A DNA stretch of 64,000 bases from Chloroflexota bacterium (lineage in GTDB: Bacteria; Chloroflexota; Anaerolineae; Anaerolineales; Villigracilaceae). Positions 60,186 to 64,000 of the stretch are shown in pieces (within the stretch, counting starts at the first letter, position 1; each line of letters begins with the position of its first letter). The stretch lies in contig JACPYX010000006.1 in the NCBI GenBank assembly GCA_016195815.1, forward strand, positions 62,001-126,000, in the 5' to 3' direction. Below the pieces are notes generated by a model. That model made no database searches, was not told the DNA's origin, and saw only the letters and a program-made list of their open reading frames with translations. Both the position numbers and the translations under genes were made by a program.

Positions 60186-62534
60186 TCACGACGACTGCTT
60201 ATATCCCAGCAGCCTCAACGCATTTGCCACAACGACCAGCGTGCTGCCTTCGTGGAAGATGATGGCAATGCCGATGCTGACGAAGCCCATCAGCGAGGTG
60301 ACGACGAGAAAGGCGATCACGCCGAGTGAAATGAAAAGATTTTGCATGATGATGGCGCGCGTGGCGCGGCCCAATCCAACTGCAAACGGCAGTTTGGACA
60401 GGTCATCGCCCATCAAAGCCACGTCGGCAGTTTCCAATGCAACATCTGTGCCTGCGCCGCCCATTGCGATTCCCACCGTTGCGTTGGCAAGCGCGGGCGC
60501 ATCATTCACGCCGTCGCCGATCATGGCGACTTGTCCGTATTGCTCGACAAGTTCGCGAACGACGGTCAGTTTATCTTCGGGCATGAGGTCGGCGCGGAAT
60601 TCGGTCAGACCAACTTCAGATGCAATCGCGGATGCAGAGCGCACGTTGTCGCCCGTCAGCATGATGGTGTGAGCCATGCCCGCTCGTTTCAAGGCTTTCA
60701 TGGTCGGCGCGGCTTCGCGGCGCAGGGTGTCTGCCAGCGCGATCAATCCGATGGCGTTTTTGTCAGCCGCAACCCACATCAGCGTCTTTCCCATTTGTTG
60801 CAGGGACTCTGCGCGTGAAACGGATTCGGCGGATAGCGTCACGCCCGCTTCGTCCATCAGTTTTTGGTTGCCGACCCAAATCGTTTTGCCGTTCGAGATT
60901 GCGCGCAAGCCGCGTCCCGTCAGCGACTCGACTTCGTCCATGACGGAAACAGGCAGACCCTGAGTCTGAGCCGAGCGGACGACCGCGCGCGCAAGCGGGT
61001 GCGCGGAGCGTGATTCCGCGCCTGCCGCGAGAGACAATAAATCCGCTTCTTTCCACCCCGAAGTTGGGAACACGACAATATCTGTCACCTCAGGCTGACC
61101 GTGAGTCACGGTGCCGGTTTTGTCGAAGGCAATGGCTTTGAGGCGGCCAAGATTTTCGAGATGCACGCCGCCCTTGATGAGAACGCCGTTGCGCGCGGCT
61201 TGCGCGACGCCCGCGAGAATGGAGGCGGGTGTGCCAAGCGCGAGGGCGCAGGGCGAGGCGGCGACAAGCAGGGTCATTGCGCGCAGGAACGATTCGCGGA
61301 ATGGAAAGCCAAACAGCGGCGGCACAATGATGATCAGCGCGGTGAGAATCAACACGGCGGGGACAAAGACGCGCTCGAACTTTTCAACCGTTTGTTGGGT
61401 GGGCGATTTTTGCGCCTGCGCTTCCTCCACCATTTTCATCACGCGGGCAAGCGTGGAATCTTTTGCCAGGCGCGTCACTTTCACTTCCAACGCGCCCTCG
61501 CCATTGACCGTGCTGGCGAATACCTGATCGCCGGGAACTTTATCAATGGGAAGCGATTCGCCTGTGACCGATGACTGGTCTATTCCAGAGTTTCCCGTGA
61601 GGATGACGCCATCCACCGGGATGCGCACGCCGGGACGGACGATGACGACATCATCGAGGTGCAGCGATTCAACGGGAAATTCCTGCTCTTTACCATCGCG
61701 GCGGACGAGGGCGATCTTTGGCGCGAGGTCCGCCAGCGCGCGCACTGCGGCGCGGGCGCGATCCAACGCGCGTTCCTCCAGCGCGTGACCGAGACTAAAG
61801 AGGAAGAGAAGCAGCGCGCCTTCGGCAAATTGACCGAGCGCCACCGCACCGAACGCGGCCATCACCATCAACAGGTCGGTATCGAAATGCTTCTCTTTGA
61901 TCGCGTGCCAGGCGTGTTGTGAAATGTCCCAGCCGCCGAAGACGTACGCGGCAACATACAAAACCATCGCGGCGATGACCGGCAATCCAAAAAATGTTTC
62001 ACCCAGCCAGCCGATCAGCACGAGCAATCCCGCCGTGAGGCTGAACACAAGTTTGCGATTCTCTTTATACCAGCTTCGCAGACCCTCCACTGGGATTTCA
62101 TATCCCAGCGAACGGACGCGCTTTTCGATGGAGGCGCGGTTGATCTTTTGATTGTCGTACTCGATCCACATTTTTTCAGCGGGATAATTGACGTTGACCG
62201 ACAGCACGCCGTCCATGCGCCCAACGCTGTGTTCGATGACGGTCACGCAGTCCGAGCAGTCCATGCCCTCGATGGGAGTGGAAAGATGATGGTAGCGGTT
62301 GGCAATTCCCGCTCCCGCGCGTTCCGCCATGCGGCGCACCTGTTCGATGCCGAGCAGATTCGGGTCGTAGTGCATGCACAGGCAAACGGGGGATTTATCG
62401 CGTTCGAGGTGTGCGCGCAGAATCCCTTTCTGGTTTTGCACAGAGGTTTCGAGTCGGTTGAGACATTCATCCTGCTCGTTCTGCACGTTGGGCAGGAGCA
62501 GGGGGATTTCCAATTCAATTGTTTTTTCAGACAT
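60186..62534 (-). CDS. Heavy-metal P1B-type ATPase with SPC motif (IB-4-like)
   Basis: 782 residues. An N-terminal metal-binding region of about 150 residues holds Cys51-Leu-Cys53, then a HMA-like domain with GMDCSDC (Cys93, Cys96). After eight predicted spans the phosphorylation motif is DKTGT (Asp471). The ion-path motif is SPC (427-429), not the CPC of Cu/Zn/Cd pumps, and the last span ends HEGSTLVVVANALRLL; SPC and HEG-type motifs mark the IB-4 group (Co, Fe or broad-range). ATG at 62534 is used, although a TTG at 62540 has better spacing from GGAG. It follows the ArsR-type regulator gene directly. Confidence 0.93.
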   Translation of the reverse strand: MSEKTIELEIPLLLPNVQNEQDECLNRLETSVQNQKGILRAHLERDKSPVCLCMHYDPNLLGIEQVRRMAERAGAGIANRYHHLSTPIEGMDCSDCVTVIEHSVGRMDGVLSVNVNYPAEKMWIEYDNQKINRASIEKRVRSLGYEIPVEGLRSWYKENRKLVFSLTAGLLVLIGWLGETFFGLPVIAAMVLYVAAYVFGGWDISQHAWHAIKEKHFDTDLLMVMAAFGAVALGQFAEGALLLFLFSLGHALEERALDRARAAVRALADLAPKIALVRRDGKEQEFPVESLHLDDVVIVRPGVRIPVDGVILTGNSGIDQSSVTGESLPIDKVPGDQVFASTVNGEGALEVKVTRLAKDSTLARVMKMVEEAQAQKSPTQQTVEKFERVFVPAVLILTALIIIVPPLFGFPFRESFLRAMTLLVAASPCALALGTPASILAGVAQAARNGVLIKGGVHLENLGRLKAIAFDKTGTVTHGQPEVTDIVVFPTSGWKEADLLSLAAGAESRSAHPLARAVVRSAQTQGLPVSVMDEVESLTGRGLRAISNGKTIWVGNQKLMDEAGVTLSAESVSRAESLQQMGKTLMWVAADKNAIGLIALADTLRREAAPTMKALKRAGMAHTIMLTGDNVRSASAIASEVGLTEFRADLMPEDKLTVVRELVEQYGQVAMIGDGVNDAPALANATVGIAMGGAGTDVALETADVALMGDDLSKLPFAVGLGRATRAIIMQNLFISLGVIAFLVVTSLMGFVSIGIAIIFHEGSTLVVVANALRLLGYKQSS

Positions 62535-62536
62535 GA

Positions 62537-62827
62537 TCAACTATGCTCCATGTGTTCGAGTCCCCGTCGGAACAATTCGGCGACATGTTCATCGTCGAGA
62601 GAATAGAACACCTGCCGCCCGTCCTTGCGGGCGCGCACGATGCGCCGCAGGCGCAGTCCGCGCAGTTGGTGCGAGACGGCGGAGGCGCTCATCTTGAGTC
62701 TCTTTGCCAGCGCGCCGACGCTCATTTCGTTTTCGACAAGTGCGGAAATGATCCGCACACGGCTGGCATCGCTGAGCGCGCTGAACAGGTCGGAGAGTCG
62801 GGTGGCTTTAAGTTCGGTCAGAGGCAT
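62537..62827 (-). CDS. ArsR/SmtB-family metal-sensing repressor
   Basis: 96 residues, winged helix. Recognition helix: MSASAVSHQLRGLRLRRIV. The C-terminal helix has the SmtB-type alpha-5 metal site D-x-H-x10-H-x2-H (DEHVAELFRRGLEHMEH), as in zinc sensors, while the alpha-3 cysteine site is absent. It would repress the operon until Zn, Co or a similar metal binds. The stop overlaps the TTG of the ATPase gene. An imperfect operator lies at 62841-62860 over the promoter. Confidence 0.93.
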   Translation of the reverse strand: MPLTELKATRLSDLFSALSDASRVRIISALVENEMSVGALAKRLKMSASAVSHQLRGLRLRRIVRARKDGRQVFYSLDDEHVAELFRRGLEHMEHS

Positions 62828-62840
62828 GATATTTTTGAAT

Positions 62841-62860
62841 ATATGAACAAACGCTCATAT
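62841..62860. promoter_or_regulatory. Likely ArsR/SmtB operator
   Basis: Inverted repeat ATATGA-N8-TCATAT, matching the ATATGAACA / TCATAT style of SmtB-type operators. It overlaps the region of a TATATT-type -10 box upstream of the regulator ATG at 62827, so binding would block transcription of regulator and ATPase. The rest of the gap 62861-62990 shows no gene. Confidence 0.7.
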
Positions 62861-62990
62861 AATATCTTTGAGTTGAAAAAGCGTCAAGGGAGGCCGTTGT
62901 ATCAAATCAATTTTTGATTTCAGGGTAATTTTTGGCAACAGTCTCGCGGGCAGATGGAGAGAAAAGGATGGGATAAATAGCGCAGGGAAT

Positions 62991-63398
62991 TTATTTGATT
63001 GTCAAATCAGCCATTTGGAGAGCAAACATTGCGTCATCAATTGCGCGTTGAGCATCGTCTCTCGAGTATTGTTCTGAAGGAATGAAATCTATATCCCCGT
63101 AAAACGAAAACTCGCGCTCTTTGCGAAGCCAGGCAGAAATTCCTGCCAACTTCTCCGCCTGTGATGAGACTTCGTCGGGGAACCGCGTTTTATATTCCAG
63201 TATCAATTGCCCCACATCGTGCCATTTTGGCGGTTCGATGCCGATTTGGCGCAACATCCCTTTGAGCGCCAATTCGACGATTTCCTGCGCTTCACGAACG
63301 ACATCCGAATAATCATCTTCGTTCAAAAGAAGGGGCAGGATTTTCAGCCGCTTGTGGGCTTTATCCAGATAGCTCTTTGCAAGAGAAAGATTTTTCAT
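62991..63398 (-). CDS. HEPN-domain protein of an MNT/HEPN pair
   Basis: 135 residues, helical HEPN domain. The region YSDVVREAQEIVELALKGMLRQIGI, with the later FSFYGDIDFIPSEQYSRDDAQRAIDDAM end, fits the PF05168-type HEPN. A canonical R-x4-6-H RNase motif was not found, so it may not be an active toxin. The start overlaps the nucleotidyltransferase stop as ATGA. It follows that gene on the same strand, the second such pair in the window. Confidence 0.85.
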   Translation of the reverse strand: MKNLSLAKSYLDKAHKRLKILPLLLNEDDYSDVVREAQEIVELALKGMLRQIGIEPPKWHDVGQLILEYKTRFPDEVSSQAEKLAGISAWLRKEREFSFYGDIDFIPSEQYSRDDAQRAIDDAMFALQMADLTIK

Positions 63399-63886
63399 AT
63401 TTCAAATATCTCCCCTTGCTTGTAGTCGGGCTTCAAATCCCAATACCAGGCATCCCCTTGCCAGATGCGCCGCGCGCCCAATCTTTGCAGTCGTTCTTTC
63501 AAGTTTTTCAAAACACTTTTTAAGAAGTCGTCGCGGTCAAACAACATACTGACATCTTCGACCATATCCAGAAATAAAGGACTGCCATTCGCTATTTCTT
63601 CAGGAGTCTTGAAAACAGGCGAAAGTTCAATGCGGCCTTTTGCTGCCATGCCAAGCGCGGTTTCAATTGCCGCAAATTCTTTCACGCGGGCAATGCGTCC
63701 GCTTGGCAGGTTTTTGATGACCAGCAATAAATCAATGTCAGAATCCGGGCGCGATGTGCCGCGTCCAACCGATCCGAACACAGCCAGCGAAATCAATCTT
63801 TCCCTGTAATGCTCTTTGCACAGGTTGGTCAATTGGTTTAGCAATTTTGTTGTATCAATCAACACTATTTGTTTCGGAATTGCCAT
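63395..63886 (-). CDS. MNT-type nucleotidyltransferase
   Basis: 163 residues. The active site is complete: Gly38-Ser39 and Asp50/Asp52 in SDIDLLLVI, with ten residues between. The C-terminal part is longer than in MntA (about 65 more residues). TATAAT ends exactly 7 nt before the ATG, predicting a leaderless mRNA. Overlap with the HEPN gene suggests a toxin-antitoxin-like or regulatory pair. The partner's lack of the RNase motif makes its role uncertain. Confidence 0.88.
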   Translation of the reverse strand: MAIPKQIVLIDTTKLLNQLTNLCKEHYRERLISLAVFGSVGRGTSRPDSDIDLLLVIKNLPSGRIARVKEFAAIETALGMAAKGRIELSPVFKTPEEIANGSPLFLDMVEDVSMLFDRDDFLKSVLKNLKERLQRLGARRIWQGDAWYWDLKPDYKQGEIFEI

Positions 63887-63892
63887 GATTTG

Positions 63893-63898
63893 ATTATA
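63893..63898 (-). promoter_or_regulatory. -10 box giving a predicted leaderless MNT/HEPN mRNA
   Basis: TATAAT on the minus strand, last T 7 nt before the ATG at 63886. Confidence 0.7.
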
Positions 63899-63949
63899 CA
63901 GGATACTACGATTCGGCGCGCGGGGAGATGCGTGTGTACCATCAGCGAA

Positions 63950-64000
63950 TTAATTTTCTTTTTGCCGTAGCAGCCGCGCCGAGTTAGAAAGGATTCCCAG
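63950..64000 (-). CDS. C-terminal end of a possible P-type ATPase, cut by the window edge
   Basis: Last 16 codons, LGILSNSARLLRQKEN and a stop, enter from the right edge. The S-N-S-A-R-L-L-R pattern resembles the final segment of P1B ATPases, such as NALRLLGYK in the pump at 60186. Too short to be certain; no other clue. Confidence 0.35.
   Translation of the reverse strand: MGILSNSARLLRQKEN

Noticed and set aside
1-64000. tRNA or rRNA genes
   Set aside because: No cloverleaf with a TTCGA-type T-loop outside coding regions and no conserved rRNA segments were seen by eye; a covariance-model search would settle this.

Overview
The window looks like a fragment of a Chloroflexota chromosome, most likely class Anaerolineae. 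This is inferred from several things: secreted lipoproteins and peptidases carrying long Thr/Pro (TPTP-type) linkers, an MGDG-synthase-like glycosyltransferase next to a DUF951 gene, a bacterial NurA/HerA locus, a DUF6056 membrane protein, GC-rich coding sequence, and AT-rich TATAAT promoters placed directly against start codons. No rRNA, tRNA, CRISPR array, phage or transposase gene was found. Most of the window is ordinary chromosome, and both edges cut through genes.

Layout. 1-2.8 kb: end of a 2-oxoacid dehydrogenase cluster (E2 fragment, ICMT-like methyltransferase, lipoamide dehydrogenase). 2.8-10.8 kb: small unknown genes, a cupin, an anchored zinc metalloprotease, ClpC, a GNAT enzyme and a small membrane protein. 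10.8-16.3 kb (minus): surface-polysaccharide operon (nucleotide-sugar dehydrogenase, epimerase, membrane glycosyltransferase, flippase). 16.4-20.0 kb (minus): udg4-rimI-tsaB-tsaE joined by ATGA overlaps, then a glycolipid glycosyltransferase and DUF951. 20-28 kb: phosphoribosyltransferase, GIY-YIG protein, TyrA-like dehydrogenase without the usual HPMAG motif, Ogt, EamA, Era, YhhN, YitT, a beta-hydroxyacid dehydrogenase and a SIMPL lipoprotein. 28.2-33.3 kb: NurA, a probable HAS-barrel partner and HerA, with a DUF6056 gene between the last two. 33.4-37.8 kb: a small basic protein, RsmI, an MNT/HEPN pair, an S10-type peptidase and PGI/PMI. 37.9-42.2 kb (minus): M23 peptidase with tandem GerMN domains and two lipoproteins. 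42.2-45.8 kb: SurE, a GxxExxY remnant, aldo/keto reductase, an alkyltransferase-like protein and MmuM. 45.8-53.5 kb (minus): HolA, DUF6391, a four-gene operon led by a PucC-type transporter, RecN, a zinc-ribbon membrane protein and NAD kinase. 53.5-58.0 kb: a frameshifted gene, a LuxR-type regulator, a LysM/M23 peptidase and an AT-richer lipoprotein. 58.2-64 kb (minus): metal-homeostasis genes (CDF, YnfA, ICMT-like, IB-4 P-type ATPase, ArsR/SmtB regulator), a second MNT/HEPN pair and the end of a possible second ATPase.

Two gene-expression patterns recur. At least six genes have TATAAT or TAAAAT exactly 7 nt before the start codon, which predicts leaderless mRNAs, while many others have clear AGGAG-type ribosome sites. 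Operons are commonly coupled by 4-nt ATGA overlaps. Short palindromic intergenic repeats of two main families are scattered between genes.
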